Below, piece by piece: positions 32,874 through 42,700 of a stretch of DNA of 64,000 nt. A program made the translations under genes and the position numbers. How positions within the stretch are numbered: the first letter of the stretch is position 1; the number at the start of each line of letters is the position of its first letter. Below the pieces are notes generated by a model, which did no database searches, was not told where the DNA came from, and saw nothing but the letters and a program-made list of their open reading frames with translations. Source of the stretch: Collinsella sp. AF02-46-1 (GTDB taxonomy: Bacteria; Actinomycetota; Coriobacteriia; Coriobacteriales; Coriobacteriaceae); NCBI RefSeq assembly GCF_003465825.1, contig NZ_QSBV01000005.1, forward strand, positions 58,276 to 122,275, in the 5' to 3' direction.

Positions 32874-33467
32874 TTAGCGCTTGATCTCGATATCCTCGAG
32901 CTTGACGTCCATGGCTTCGGTCTTGGCCTCGGCGATGTCGTCGGCAAACTCCAGGGACTTCATCATGGTCTCGACGGCGTCCTTGTGCTCTTCGACGTTG
33001 TCGATGCGCACGTACACGCTGCCGCCGTCAACGTCGGTGAAATACTCGGTCGTTACGCCGCCAGTGTGCGTGTAGGAAGCGTTACGCCAAGTCTTGCCGT
33101 TGTACTTGACGGGGTCATTCTCGGTCCACTCAAAGTCGGTCTTCCACTTTGCCTCATAGTCGAACAGCTCGTCGGCGTTCTTGTCAGGGTCGAAGACGGG
33201 GATGAAGCGGTCGCTGGCGTGCTCGCTCTCGGTGAACTTAAACTGGGCCCTGTCGGCGGTGTCGCCTGCGACGTCGGTGATCTCGACGCCCTCGGGGACC
33301 TCGACCTTAAACCAAATGAAGTCGGTCCTCATATCCACGGCTGGCTTTTCTGCTCCGCCGCCACCGCCACTGCCGGTAGCGCCGCCGCTGCCGCCGCAGC
33401 CCACCAGGGTAACCGCGGCAAAGAGACTGATGCAGAGGGTGAGAATCGCAAAGGCCTTCTTTTTCAT
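32874..33467 (-). CDS. Lipoprotein of unknown function
   Basis: 197 residues with a type II signal peptide: MKKKAFAILTLCISLFAAVT, lipobox LVGC (Cys 24), then a Gly/Ser linker. The mature domain is acidic and beta-rich (WFKVEVPEGVEITDVAGDT, VTTEYFTDVDGGSVYVRIDN) and ends in a charged helical tail. No family recognised. The start has GAGGAGG upstream. It is a surface-anchored protein with its own terminator. Confidence 0.7.
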   Translation of the reverse strand: MKKKAFAILTLCISLFAAVTLVGCGGSGGATGSGGGGGAEKPAVDMRTDFIWFKVEVPEGVEITDVAGDTADRAQFKFTESEHASDRFIPVFDPDKNADELFDYEAKWKTDFEWTENDPVKYNGKTWRNASYTHTGGVTTEYFTDVDGGSVYVRIDNVEEHKDAVETMMKSLEFADDIAEAKTEAMDVKLEDIEIKR

Positions 33468-33604
33468 GGTCGTGTCCTCCTCGATCTGTAACCGCCCATG
33501 GATTACCTGCCTTTACTGTACGCGCGGACGGCTCGCTAGGGTGGGCCATGTGTCCCATTCTGGGTGCCGGATTTGCGCCGTTAAGTGGCAATATGCGCGG
33601 GCGC

Positions 33605-33639
33605 AAAAGAGGGGAGGGCCGGTGCTGCCGGCTCTCCCC
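33605..33639 (-). terminator. Leftward terminator without an obvious gene
   Basis: Stem GGGGAGGGCCGG / CCGGCTCTCCCC (one mismatch) followed on the minus strand by TCTTTT. It closely resembles the terminator at 32771-32803, yet no leftward gene precedes it. Confidence 0.6.
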
Positions 33640-33823
33640 GGGATGAGGTGCCCGTTGTTTTAATGGGGCGCGTGTACGCGGAGGCGTTGCCCCAACAGGT
33701 TCCTTGTTTATAGATATGCCCCAGTTTGTGACGTCCGGAAGTCTCGAAAGCTAGGCCATATGTCCCATGCTTGCTGCGCCGACGCCTATCGTTCGCCATA
33801 GAAATCCGCGATGGCCAGGTGTG

Positions 33824-33852
33824 CTGACGCTCATGTGCTTATGGGCTAGACT
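33824..33852 (+). promoter_or_regulatory. Probable promoter of fchA-folD
   Basis: CTGACG (33824-33829), 17-base spacer, TAGACT (33847-33852). It is about 78 bases before the fchA start. Confidence 0.45.
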
Positions 33853-33929
33853 AAGCATCATTACGTGTTTGATGCGGTTGGTCGGCGGTTGCCGCCCGAC
33901 TGATCTATATGACTTGAAGGTGCATGCGT

Positions 33930-34562
33930 ATGAGCCAAGAGATGATGGACAAGACCTGCCGTGGGTTTGCCGAGGCGCTGGCCGCGCGCGAGCCGGTTCC
34001 CGGCGGCGGTAGCGCGAGCGCCTTTGTGGGCGCGCTGGGCGCCTCGCTGTGCGGGATGGTCGCACGCTACGGGGCAACCAATCCCGCGCTTAGCGATCGA
34101 GCGGACGATCTGACGCGTGCATTTGCCCAGGCAGACGAGTTGGCGCAGGAGCTAGTGGGCCTGGTTGCCGAGGACGTTCGTGCGTACGGGCAGGTGTCCG
34201 CGGCGTACGGTATTCCGCGTGACGATCCGGCTCGAGCGACCGCGATTCAGGACGCGTTGCGCGTGGCGGCCATGCCGCCGTATCGGATCATGGATGCCTG
34301 TGGACGCGCGCTGGCGCTGCTCGAGGACATGGCAGACAAGGGCTCGCGCCAGCTGCTGTCCGATGTGGCGTGCGGTGCCGTGTTCTGCCGCGCCGCCATG
34401 CAGGGAGCGAGCCTGACGCTCTTTGCCAACACCACATCTATGAAAGATCGGGCGCGCGCTGAGGAACTCGAGGCGGCGTGCGATGAGCTGCTGGATACGT
34501 GGCTGCCGCGCGCCGATGCGCTGGCGCGCCGTGCTGCCGACGCCGCAAGGAAGAGGGGATAG
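33930..34562 (+). CDS. fchA: Methenyl-THF cyclohydrolase (cyclodeaminase family)
   Basis: 210-residue protein of the formiminotransferase-cyclodeaminase C-terminal family. In acetogens and related anaerobes FchA opens 5,10-methenyl-THF to 10-formyl-THF. Signature: the conserved PVPGGGSASAFVGALGASL near the N-terminus, then an all-helical body with KGSRQLLSDVACGAVFCRAA. Start at ATG 33930, 7 bases after AAGGTG; an in-frame ATG at 33924 is too close to that site. It ends 2 bases before folD, so the two are one unit. With FolD having lost its cyclohydrolase residues, this protein is the likely cyclohydrolase. Confidence 0.85.
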   Translation: MSQEMMDKTCRGFAEALAAREPVPGGGSASAFVGALGASLCGMVARYGATNPALSDRADDLTRAFAQADELAQELVGLVAEDVRAYGQVSAAYGIPRDDPARATAIQDALRVAAMPPYRIMDACGRALALLEDMADKGSRQLLSDVACGAVFCRAAMQGASLTLFANTTSMKDRARAEELEAACDELLDTWLPRADALARRAADAARKRG

Positions 34563-34564
34563 CC

Positions 34565-35419
34565 ATGGCCGAACTGCTCAAGGGTGCTCCCGTTGCCCGC
34601 GCTTTGACCGAGGAACTTGCCGCTCGTTGCGCCGCCCTGCGCGAACAGGGCATCGTGCCGACACTGGCCATCGTTCGTGTGGGCGAGCGCGAGGACGACC
34701 TGTCCTACGAGCGCGGCGCCCTCAAGCGCTGCGAGAAGATTGGCATTGAGGCTCGCCGCGTTTTGCTTCCCGCCGATGTTTCACAGGATGAGCTGCTGGC
34801 GGCTATTAAGGACATCAATGCCGACCCTGCTGTTCACGGCTGCCTGATGTTTCGCCCGTTGCCCGCTGGGCTTTACGAGGATGCAGTTGCCGCGGCGCTC
34901 GATCCCGCCAAAGATGTTGACTCCATGACGCCGGCCTCGCTGCTTACCACGCTTTCGGGTCGCGGCGAGGGCTTTGCCCCTTGCACGGCCGAGGCCGTGC
35001 TGGCGCTGCTGGACCATTACGGCGTTGAGCTGGATGGGGCCAAGGTCGCGGTCGTCGGTCGGTCGCTGGTGATTGGCCGTCCCGTTGCCGCCATGCTTAC
35101 GGCTCGCAATGCCACGGTGACGACGTGCCATACGCATACGCGCGACTTGGCTGCCGAGTGTCGTGCGGCTGATATCGTGGTTGCGGCCGTTGGACGTGCG
35201 CGCACGATTGGCGCGGATGCGGTTCGCGATGGCCAGACGATCATCGATGTGGGCATTAACTGGGACGAGGCCGCCGGCAAGCTGGTCGGCGATGTCGATT
35301 TTGATGCTGCGGAGCCGATCGTTGGCGCAATTACCCCTGTGCCGGGCGGCGTGGGGGCTGTGACCACGGCGATTCTCGCCAAGCACGTGATCGAGGCGGC
35401 GGAGCGCGCATCGAAATAG
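34565..35419 (+). CDS. folD: Methylene-THF dehydrogenase (FolD), cyclohydrolase site altered
   Basis: 284 residues with the FolD fold: KDVDSMTP, the Rossmann stretch VAVVGRSLVIGRPVAAML, IIDVGINWDEAAGKLVGDVD and ITPVPGGVGAVTTA. Two residues of the cyclohydrolase site differ from E. coli FolD. In SYERGALKRC the Lys four after Tyr (K54 in E. coli) is Ala 52. In HGCLMFRPLP the Gln of VQLPLP (Q98) is Phe 96. The dehydrogenase-side residues appear intact. It is likely a monofunctional dehydrogenase linking methylene- and methenyl-THF, with FchA next door doing the hydrolysis. Start ATG 34565 with AAGAGGGG upstream. Confidence 0.9.
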   Translation: MAELLKGAPVARALTEELAARCAALREQGIVPTLAIVRVGEREDDLSYERGALKRCEKIGIEARRVLLPADVSQDELLAAIKDINADPAVHGCLMFRPLPAGLYEDAVAAALDPAKDVDSMTPASLLTTLSGRGEGFAPCTAEAVLALLDHYGVELDGAKVAVVGRSLVIGRPVAAMLTARNATVTTCHTHTRDLAAECRAADIVVAAVGRARTIGADAVRDGQTIIDVGINWDEAAGKLVGDVDFDAAEPIVGAITPVPGGVGAVTTAILAKHVIEAAERASK

Positions 35420-35444
35420 GCATTTTTGCCCACAGGGGTTGCCG

Positions 35445-35467
35445 GGGCGGCTGTTTCGCCCTTTTTT
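35445..35467 (+). terminator. Terminator of fchA-folD
   Basis: GGGCG-GCTGTTT-CGCCC followed by TTTTTT; short stem but a strong T-run. Confidence 0.75.
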
Positions 35468-35520
35468 CGCCGAAGCGATACACTGTTGCCGTTTGATTTC
35501 TTCGCTCAAGGAGGATGCGC

Positions 35521-37044
35521 ATGCCGTGCACAACGATTTTGGTTGGTAAGAACGCGAGCTACGACGGGTCGACGCTGGTTGCCCGCAACGAGGATTCGTC
35601 CAACGGGGTGTTTGAGCCCAAACGCATGCGCGTGGTGCACCCCGACGAGCAGCCGCGTGTCTACACGAGTGTCCTGAGCCACCTGACCGTTGAGCTGCCC
35701 GACAATCCCATACGTTACACAAGCGTCCCCGACGTTGTTCCTGGTCATGGTATTTGGGCCGAGGCCGGTTTCAACGAGCTCAATGTTGGCATGTCCGCAA
35801 CCGAGACGCTCACCACCAACGAGCGCGTCCGCGGCGCCGATCCGCTCGTGGACTATGTGCCCGCCAAGGGCAACGAGGGCGAGGACGGCTATGTGCCGGC
35901 GCAGCCCGGTGGCCTGGGCGAGGAGGATATGGTGACCCTGGTGCTGCCGTACGCCAAGTCTGCCCGCGACGGCGTGCGTATCCTGGGCGACCTGCTCGAG
36001 CGCTACGGTACCTACGAGAACAACGGCATCGCCTTTAGCGACGTTGACGAGATCTGGTGGCTCGAGACCATCGGCGGCCACCATTGGATCGCCAAGCGCG
36101 TGCCCGATGACGCCTATGTGACCATGCCCAACCAGCTGGGTATCGATAGCTTTGACCTGGACGACGCCGAGGGCGCCCAGGTCGACCACATGTGCTCCGC
36201 CGACTTGCGCTCCTGGATGGCCGAGTGGCATCTGGACCTGACGTTGGGCGTTAAGGGCGACGGTCCGGCGACGGTCTTCAACCCGCGCGAGGCCTTTGGC
36301 TCGCACAGCGACAGCGACCACGTCTACAACACGCCGCGCGCCTGGTACATGCAGCGCTGTCTCAACCCCAGCGATGTGTGGGACGGTCCCGAGGCCGACT
36401 ACACGCCCGAGAGCGATGACATCCCCTGGAGCCGCGTGCCCGAGCGCAAGGTGACCATCGAGGACATCAAGTACGTGCTTTCGAGCCACTACCAGGGCAC
36501 GGAGTACGACTGCTACGGCAGCAAGGGCACGCCCGCCACGCGCGGTGCCTATCGTCCCATCGGCATCAACCGCAACAGCCAGCTCGCCGTGCTGCAGCTG
36601 CGCCCCCATGCGCAGCCGGCGTATCGCGCCGTGCAGTGGATGGCGTTTGGCTCCAACTCGTTTAACGCGCTCGTGCCGCTGTACGCCAATGTCGAGACCA
36701 TGCCCGAGTACTATGCCGACACGCAGGCTCGCGTGACGTCCGAGAATTTCTATTGGGCAAATCGCCTGATCGGTGCCTTGGCCGATGTTCGCTTCCATGA
36801 GTGCGGTCGTGCAGTCGAGGATTATCAGGAGAAGGTCGGCGGCATGGGTCACAAGCAGATTCACGACGTTGACGCTGCCGTAGCCACACTGCCCGAGGCC
36901 GAGGTGCCCGCCGAGCTCGCCCGCGCCAACGAGGCCTTTGCCGAGCTCGTGCGCGTGGAGACCGATGCTCTGTTGGGCAAGGTGCTCTACACCACGAGCT
37001 GTGCCATGAAGAACTCCTTCGCGATGAACGATAACGTAAGGTAA
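35521..37044 (+). CDS. C69-family dipeptidase (PepD type)
   Basis: 507-residue Ntn-hydrolase dipeptidase. It begins MPCTTILVGKNASYDGSTLV; the Cys at position 3 becomes the N-terminal nucleophile after processing. The family stretches ARNEDSSNGVFEPKR and EIWWLETIGGHHWIAKRVPD are present. It is cytoplasmic or released without a signal peptide and expected to cleave a broad range of dipeptides in a protein-fermenting anaerobe. ATG 35521 is 6 bases after AAGGAGG; an ATG at 35515 overlaps the ribosome site. It is followed by its own terminator. Confidence 0.9.
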   Translation: MPCTTILVGKNASYDGSTLVARNEDSSNGVFEPKRMRVVHPDEQPRVYTSVLSHLTVELPDNPIRYTSVPDVVPGHGIWAEAGFNELNVGMSATETLTTNERVRGADPLVDYVPAKGNEGEDGYVPAQPGGLGEEDMVTLVLPYAKSARDGVRILGDLLERYGTYENNGIAFSDVDEIWWLETIGGHHWIAKRVPDDAYVTMPNQLGIDSFDLDDAEGAQVDHMCSADLRSWMAEWHLDLTLGVKGDGPATVFNPREAFGSHSDSDHVYNTPRAWYMQRCLNPSDVWDGPEADYTPESDDIPWSRVPERKVTIEDIKYVLSSHYQGTEYDCYGSKGTPATRGAYRPIGINRNSQLAVLQLRPHAQPAYRAVQWMAFGSNSFNALVPLYANVETMPEYYADTQARVTSENFYWANRLIGALADVRFHECGRAVEDYQEKVGGMGHKQIHDVDAAVATLPEAEVPAELARANEAFAELVRVETDALLGKVLYTTSCAMKNSFAMNDNVR

Positions 37045-37063
37045 AGACAACCTTGCAACGAGT

Positions 37064-37107
37064 GAGCGGGGCAAACGCCGTCGAAGGCTTTGCCCCGCTC
37101 GATTTCT
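37064..37107 (+). terminator. Terminator of the dipeptidase gene
   Basis: Perfect 12-bp stem GAGCGGGGCAAA / TTTGCCCCGCTC, then GATTTCT. Confidence 0.75.
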
Positions 37108-37192
37108 ATCCCGGCGATAAAACGATTTTGTGTCGTTCACCCAATCTTGGGTACAAGAAGGCCAATGCAGTTGTTCATGATTGGAGCCAACC

Positions 37193-37609
37193 ATGGTTAT
37201 GAAACTCGATCAGCTTGTTAACGGTGCCATCAACGTGGGCTTCGGCGCCGCCGCCGTTGCCGTTGAGGGCGGCAAGAAGGTCCTCGACGACCTCAATACC
37301 AAGGGCGAGCAGGTGCGCAAGGATGCCGGCACTCCCGATATCGCCCGCAGCGTGTCCGACATGTTCGAGCAGGCGGGTGGCACCATCTCCGACCTGACCG
37401 AGCGCCTGGGCATGCAGGGCGAGACTGCGGCGCAGCGCGTGCTCGACGAGCTCATCCTGGCCCGCGTCCGCGTTATGACCGCCCCCGAGCGCACGGCCTT
37501 TTTGGCCCATGTGCGCGATATCGTCGATTCGGTCGAGGACAACGTGACTTCGGTGCCCGTTGAGTCCGTTGAGCCCGACGATGCAGGGGACACCGAAGAG
37601 GCCGAGTAG
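37193..37609 (+). CDS. Phasin-like coiled-coil protein
   Basis: 138 residues. The N-terminal amphipathic stretch (MKLDQLVNGAINVGFGAAAV) is followed by helical, charged sequence (GKKVLDDLNTKGEQVRKDAG, LGMQGETAAQRVLDELILARVR) and an acidic tail. This matches the phasin-like family (COG3937) often found beside UbiB/AarF kinases. It ends 8 bases before the UbiB ATG, suggesting a joint role, perhaps at membrane or lipid surfaces. Start ATG 37193 follows TTGGAGCC; ATG 37199 is also possible. Confidence 0.65.
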   Translation: MVMKLDQLVNGAINVGFGAAAVAVEGGKKVLDDLNTKGEQVRKDAGTPDIARSVSDMFEQAGGTISDLTERLGMQGETAAQRVLDELILARVRVMTAPERTAFLAHVRDIVDSVEDNVTSVPVESVEPDDAGDTEEAE

Positions 37610-37617
37610 CAGCGCAG

Positions 37618-39381
37618 ATGGCAGATTCCACCACCGATTACAACAATCAAGATCCTCTGGGTGACGAGGCGGCGGTTGTCGATGAGGTCGATGCCGCCGT
37701 CTCGGGCGCTCGCAAGAAGCCGCGTGCTGTCGATATGGTGCCCGAGGAGCCCGACGCGATGGCGCCGGACGAGGAATACCAGCTCACGCCGGCGGGTCGT
37801 CGCGAACGCATCGGGCAGATTGTTCGTCTGGTCAAAAAGTACCGCGTGTGGGATAACCTCACGCCGGTTCGTTTGCGCCGCCTGCTCGAGGAACTCGGCC
37901 CCATGTTCGTCAAGATGGGGCAGATTCTGGCCAACCGGTCCGAGATTCTGCCGCAACGCTTTTGCGACGAGCTGCGTCGTCTGCGCTCCGACGTGGAGCC
38001 GGTGCCGTACGAGGTCGTACTCAGTTGTCTGGAAGAAGAATACGGCCTGCGCCTGGGGGAGATGTTCGATGCGATCGACCCCAATCCGCTTGGTAGCGCA
38101 TCGCTCGCGCAGGTGCACCGCGCTCGTCTGGTGACGGGCGAGGACGTGGCCGTCAAGGTGCAGCGCCCCGGTGCGCAGCAGGTTATGGCACAGGACATCG
38201 ATATCATCCGCTCGGTGGTGCGTATCGTTTCCAAGTTCGTCAACACCGATCAATTCGTTGACCTGCACGGCGTAGTCGAGGAGTTGTGGACCTCGTTTCG
38301 CGAGGAGACCAACTTTTTGGCCGAGGCCAAAAACCTCAACGACTTCTACGAGTTCCATAAGAGCGTTCATGGCGTGACGTGCCCTAAATCCTATCTGGAC
38401 CTATGCACCGAGCACGTGGTGGTCATGGATTACGTCGACGGCATTTCGATCGCCGATCCTGAACGCTTGGTGGCCGAGGGCTATGACTTGGAAAAGATCG
38501 GTGCCGCGATCGTCGAGGACTACTCGACGCAGGTGCTCGACGACGGCTTTTTCCATGCCGACCCGCATGCGGGAAACATCATTCTCAAGGACGGTATCGT
38601 TTACTTTATCGACTTGGGCATGGTCGGACGCATGTCGAGTCACGATCGCGGTATCGTAAAGGACATGATTTTCGCCGTGGCCGAGGGTGACGTTCCCAAG
38701 CTCAAGGATTCGCTCATGCGCTTCGCCGTGACGCGTGGCGATTCGGCCGAGCTCGATCATTCAGCGTTTTTGTCCGACCTTGACTTTATCGTGGCTGACT
38801 TTGCGGGCCTTGACCTGAAGGATCTTGATATCGGCGAGTTTTTGACCTCGCTGTTAAACCTGGCGCGCAAAAACGATGTTGAGCTGCCGAGCGTGGTGAC
38901 GATGTTCGCGCGCGGCATGGTGACGCTCGAGGGTTTGCTGACCGAGTACATGCCCAACGTCAACATGATCCAGATCATCCAAACGCACATTAAAAACGAG
39001 AAAAGCACCTATGCGCGTGTGCGCGATATGGGGCGCGATCTTGCCGCGAGCAGCTATCGCGCGGCGAAGGGCTCACTCGAGGCGGCTGAGTACCTGGGGC
39101 TGGCTTCGCGCATGCTTACGCGCGGCCAGCTTAAGGTGAACACGCAGATCATGAGCAGCGATAAGGCACTGCGACAGCTGGGCGGAATTATCGACCGCAT
39201 GTCGATGGCTATCGTTATCGCCGGCCTGTTTATCGGTTCGTCGGTGGTGTACTACGCACGCATCGAGCCGGTTGTGTTTGGTATCCCGGTCATTGGCTTT
39301 ATGGGCTACGTGAGCGCGCTGGTGCTGGCGCTTATGCTGGGCCGCAATATCTGGCTCAACAGCCACGGCGGCAAACACTAG
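37618..39381 (+). CDS. ABC1/AarF/UbiB-family atypical kinase
   Basis: 587 residues. The family-defining KxGQ motif is in GPMFVKMGQILANRSEILP (about 97-115). The Ala-rich nucleotide loop is PLGSASLAQVHRARL, the ATP-binding Lys is in DVAVKVQRPG, the catalytic loop is FFHADPHAGNI and the metal-binding segment is YFIDLGMVGRM. Two C-terminal membrane helices (VIAGLFIGSSVVYYA and IGFMGYVSALVLALMLG) anchor it. In other bacteria UbiB supports quinone synthesis by extracting lipid intermediates. Which lipid it serves here is unknown. It has an unusually acidic 60-residue N-terminal extension and a weak ribosome site, consistent with coupling to the phasin-like gene. Confidence 0.85.
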   Translation: MADSTTDYNNQDPLGDEAAVVDEVDAAVSGARKKPRAVDMVPEEPDAMAPDEEYQLTPAGRRERIGQIVRLVKKYRVWDNLTPVRLRRLLEELGPMFVKMGQILANRSEILPQRFCDELRRLRSDVEPVPYEVVLSCLEEEYGLRLGEMFDAIDPNPLGSASLAQVHRARLVTGEDVAVKVQRPGAQQVMAQDIDIIRSVVRIVSKFVNTDQFVDLHGVVEELWTSFREETNFLAEAKNLNDFYEFHKSVHGVTCPKSYLDLCTEHVVVMDYVDGISIADPERLVAEGYDLEKIGAAIVEDYSTQVLDDGFFHADPHAGNIILKDGIVYFIDLGMVGRMSSHDRGIVKDMIFAVAEGDVPKLKDSLMRFAVTRGDSAELDHSAFLSDLDFIVADFAGLDLKDLDIGEFLTSLLNLARKNDVELPSVVTMFARGMVTLEGLLTEYMPNVNMIQIIQTHIKNEKSTYARVRDMGRDLAASSYRAAKGSLEAAEYLGLASRMLTRGQLKVNTQIMSSDKALRQLGGIIDRMSMAIVIAGLFIGSSVVYYARIEPVVFGIPVIGFMGYVSALVLALMLGRNIWLNSHGGKH

Positions 39382-39432
39382 AGGCTGCGACCGTCACCGC
39401 TTTTTCCTATCGCAAACAATAGCTTTTACCTT

Positions 39433-39460
39433 GGGCTTCGCCTGTGTGCGGGGCCCTTTT
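39433..39460 (+). terminator. Possible terminator of the UbiB-like gene
   Basis: GGGC-TT-CGC ... GCG-GG-GCCC followed by TTTT; the stem has a small internal loop. Confidence 0.45.
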
Positions 39461-39484
39461 GCGTGATACCATTTTGACGATAAT
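39457..39484 (+). promoter_or_regulatory. Possible promoter of the riboswitch transcript
   Basis: TTTTGC (39457-39462), 16-base spacer, GATAAT (39479-39484), just upstream of the cobalamin riboswitch. Confidence 0.35.
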
Positions 39485-39489
39485 AATCG

Positions 39490-39668
39490 ATGGCCTAGAT
39501 GGTGGTGCGGAGACGCACGAACGCGCGGTTTTCCTGCGCGTTTGGGAGAATCGGGGTGCAAGTCCCCGGCTGTACCAGTAACCGTAATTCCTCTTGGCTC
39601 GGGATGTTCGCGTCGCAGATCGGACGACGCGCCTGAGCCGTTAAGGTTAAGTCGGATCGCCTCCCATC
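39490..39668 (+). ncRNA. Cobalamin riboswitch
   Basis: The B12-box core is readable: GGGAGAATCGGGGTGCAAG followed by TCCCCGGCTGTACCAGTAACCGTAA, where GGTGCAAGTCC and GGCTGT are hallmark, and the distal GTTAAGTCGGATCGCCTCCC box closes the aptamer. Upstream stems (GTGCGGAGACGCAC and CGCGCGG...CCTGCGCG) fit the peripheral helices. It lies about 65 bases before the start of the DUF4430 surface protein, so high cobalamin should lower expression of that gene and the following one. Expression-platform details were not resolved. Confidence 0.85.
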
Positions 39669-39731
39669 TTGCATGCGGCTGCGGCGTATGCCGCCGGTGT
39701 GCATAGGGCTCTGGAGGGAAGGGGGACCCCG

Positions 39732-42700
39732 ATGGGGGAACTCGAGCGTAACATGCGCGATGACGTGGGGCAGCCGCTGGGCAATGCTCCAAGTACAGAC
39801 AATGGGGGACAAATGGATATGTTTGAGGACGAGCGCGAGCGCGCCTCGCTGCATCGCCGTGGCGCGATTGCACGCGGCGTAGCCAAGCGCGGCCTGGTGG
39901 CATTCCTGGCCTTCGCGATGGCCTTTGGCACCACGCCGGCTCAGCTGTGGGCCGAGGGCGCCGAGGGCATTGCCGAGGCCGTGGCTCAGGCTGCGACGCC
40001 GGGCGAGGACGCAGCGCTTGCGGGCGGTACCACTGAGCAGAGCGGCACCGAGGTTTCGGATTCCGAGGGCGTGCCTGCGGCTAGTGCCGCCACAACAGAG
40101 GCAGCAACTGGCGACGAAGGCTCGGCGACGGGGGAGAGCCCTGCCACGAGCGAGCAGTCTTCGACGGCGCCCACTGGCCAAGCAGGATCTGCCGCCGCGG
40201 CTGCCGTTCAGACGGAGAGCCCGACAGAAACTGGCGATGTCGCCAAGAAGCAAGTCGAGGTCTCGTTCTCGATTATCGGCACCGATGCCGACGGCAAGGC
40301 TCAGACCTGGGTGGCACCTACGCAGCTTAAGCTCGACGAGGGCTCGACGGCTGCGGACGCCTTCGTTAAGCTGCAGCAGAAGGTGGGCTTCAAGGCGAAA
40401 TACGATCCGAACACGGCATACGGTTTCTACCTCGAAAGCATTACGTCCCCGAGCGATGGCCGCACGCTTGCCTTCGATCCGGCGACTTATGCCTACTGGC
40501 AGCTGTTTGTCGACGGCGCGTCTTCCTCGGTTGGCGCGAGCGGCGTCAAGCTCACCCAGGGGCAGAAGATTGAGTTTGCCTATACGGCTGGTAGCTCGTC
40601 CCCTGTCGTTAAGGACCAGGTTGCCGCAAATGTGACCGTCATTGGTCGCGATGCCCAGGGCAAGACTCAGACTTGGGTCGATAACGCGCAGTATGTGGTG
40701 ACGTCCGGCTCGAACGCACTTGACCTTACGAAGGTCGCGCTCGAGGCGAATGATATTGACGCCGTTGTTGCGGGCTCCTTCATTCTGAGCCTTAAGTACA
40801 ACGGCGTTGAGCTGGGTACGCCGCTCGATTATTCGACCTCTTGGCAGCTGTTCATCAACGGCAAGTCGAGCGACTACACGGCGGACAATGTCACCATTCA
40901 TGCCGGCGATACCGTTACGTGGTTCTACGGTGGCTGGGGCGACCAGTTGCCCTCTGATTCCGTCCATGCTTCCGTTCAGGTGCTTGGCAAGGACAAGGAC
41001 GGCAAACAGCAGGTGTGGGCCTCGACGGGCCAGACGGGTCTCAAGGCGGGCTCTACTGCCAAGGATTTGCTGGAGCAGACTGGTCTTAGGCTCGATTCTA
41101 GCGAATCGTCTTGGGGCTGGTTCCTCAACGGCATTTATTCGCCGTTCGACGTCGACGGTAAGCCCTATGTCGGGGATGCTGCAACCAATAGCTATTGGCG
41201 CTTCTACGTAAATGGCGAGTTCAAGAACGTTGGCGCTGGTGCCTACGAGCTCCAAGAGGGTGACGCCGTCACCTTTATGTATGCTGGCGACAGCGATGCC
41301 CTTCCTGGCCGGGTTCTTGGGTCTGTCGATGTTATCGGTCCCGATGTCAACGGCAACAATACTCGCTGGGGCTCGGCAAGCAATGTTTCTTTGCCCGAAG
41401 GCTCCACGGCCCAGAACCTTATTGAGGCATTTCTGAAGGCCAAGAGCGTTGCGTATAACGGCTCCCAGAGTGGTGAGTACTGGCTCCTTAATTCCATTAC
41501 TTCGCCGTTCGATCACAAGCCGTATGGCTGGGATGGTGCGACCAATAGATATTGGCATCTGTATATCAACGGAGAGCTCACATCTCTCTGCGCCAACCAG
41601 GTCACGCTCAAGAGCGGCGACAAGGTTACGTTTGCCTACACCACCGATAATTCGCCCATGCCCGACCCCGACAAGATTGTCGTGGACCCGAGCGCGACGG
41701 CTCCTGATTGGGATGCCGAGTGGGCCGGCTACGGCAACAGTGGCAACGGTTCGACCGTAACGGATGCCAAGACGCCTGCGCAGGCTGCCGGTCTTAAGTG
41801 GGCCTTCGATTGGAAGGCCGAGTCTGGTCAGCAGTATGCCAACTGCAGCGAACCTGTCATCGCCAACGGCTTTGTGTACATCGCGACCGAGAACGAGCTC
41901 ATTAAGATCGATTCGTCCACGGGCAAAAAGGTTGCCTCTGCGCCGCTTGCCTCCAAGGTGAGCTATACCTCTCGTCCGATCTATACCAATGGCCTTATCA
42001 TCGTTCCGCTCAACGGCGGTGCGGTCCAGGCGATTACTGCAGACAAGCTGATCTGCAAGTGGCTGACGCCTGGTTTGACGGACTTGACGCAGAGCTCCTG
42101 CACCGTCGTTTCGGACGGCGAGTACGTCTATGTAGGCTCGGTCGATATTTCGTATGACGAGAATTACAACGCGACCTACGGCAACGGCTCCTTTGCGCGC
42201 ATTAAGATTGCCACGGGCGAAGTTTCTTGGCAGAACATCGACCCTGCCGAGGGCTATTACTGGACTGGTGCGGCTTTGACGGATAAGTATGCCATCGTTC
42301 CTACGAGCGCGGGTACGCTTAAGTGCATTGATAAGACGACGGGCGATGTCGTTTCGACCATGAAGCTCGGCGCTGTCGCAAATGCCGATTGCATTGCCGA
42401 TCCGTCCAATGGTTCGACCTTTTATCAGATGACGCACGATGGAAAGCTCCATGTGATTTTGCTTTCGGCGACGGGCGTGTTGAGTGAACAGAAGACGGTT
42501 GATCTGGGCCTTACGAATAATCTGAGCGCCCCTGCGGTGTCTGGTGACAATCTGATTGTCGGCGGACAGACGGGTACTGGCTCTGCTCTGGTTCTCTATA
42601 ACCTGAAGACGGGTAAGACCACGATGGTCGCTGCTGCCGACGGCAAGGCGCTGCCGGCTGGCCTCAACGGTATTGCTGCTACTCCGCTGGTGAGTGTTCA

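Larger units (their letters stand above)
33468..33929. other. 462-bp intergenic region with a duplicated motif
   Basis: No gene found. It holds the lipoprotein promoter region, a second leftward terminator (33605-33639), two copies of a GGCCAT(G/A)TGTCCCAT word (33544-33558 and 33754-33768), and the fchA promoter. The stretch 33640-33770 may be a short minus-strand transcript or gene remnant. Confidence 0.4.

Noticed and set aside
33581..33799. Minus-strand 72-codon frame across the orphan terminator
   Set aside because: It would be cut by the terminator stem and has no ribosome site; a decayed region is more likely.
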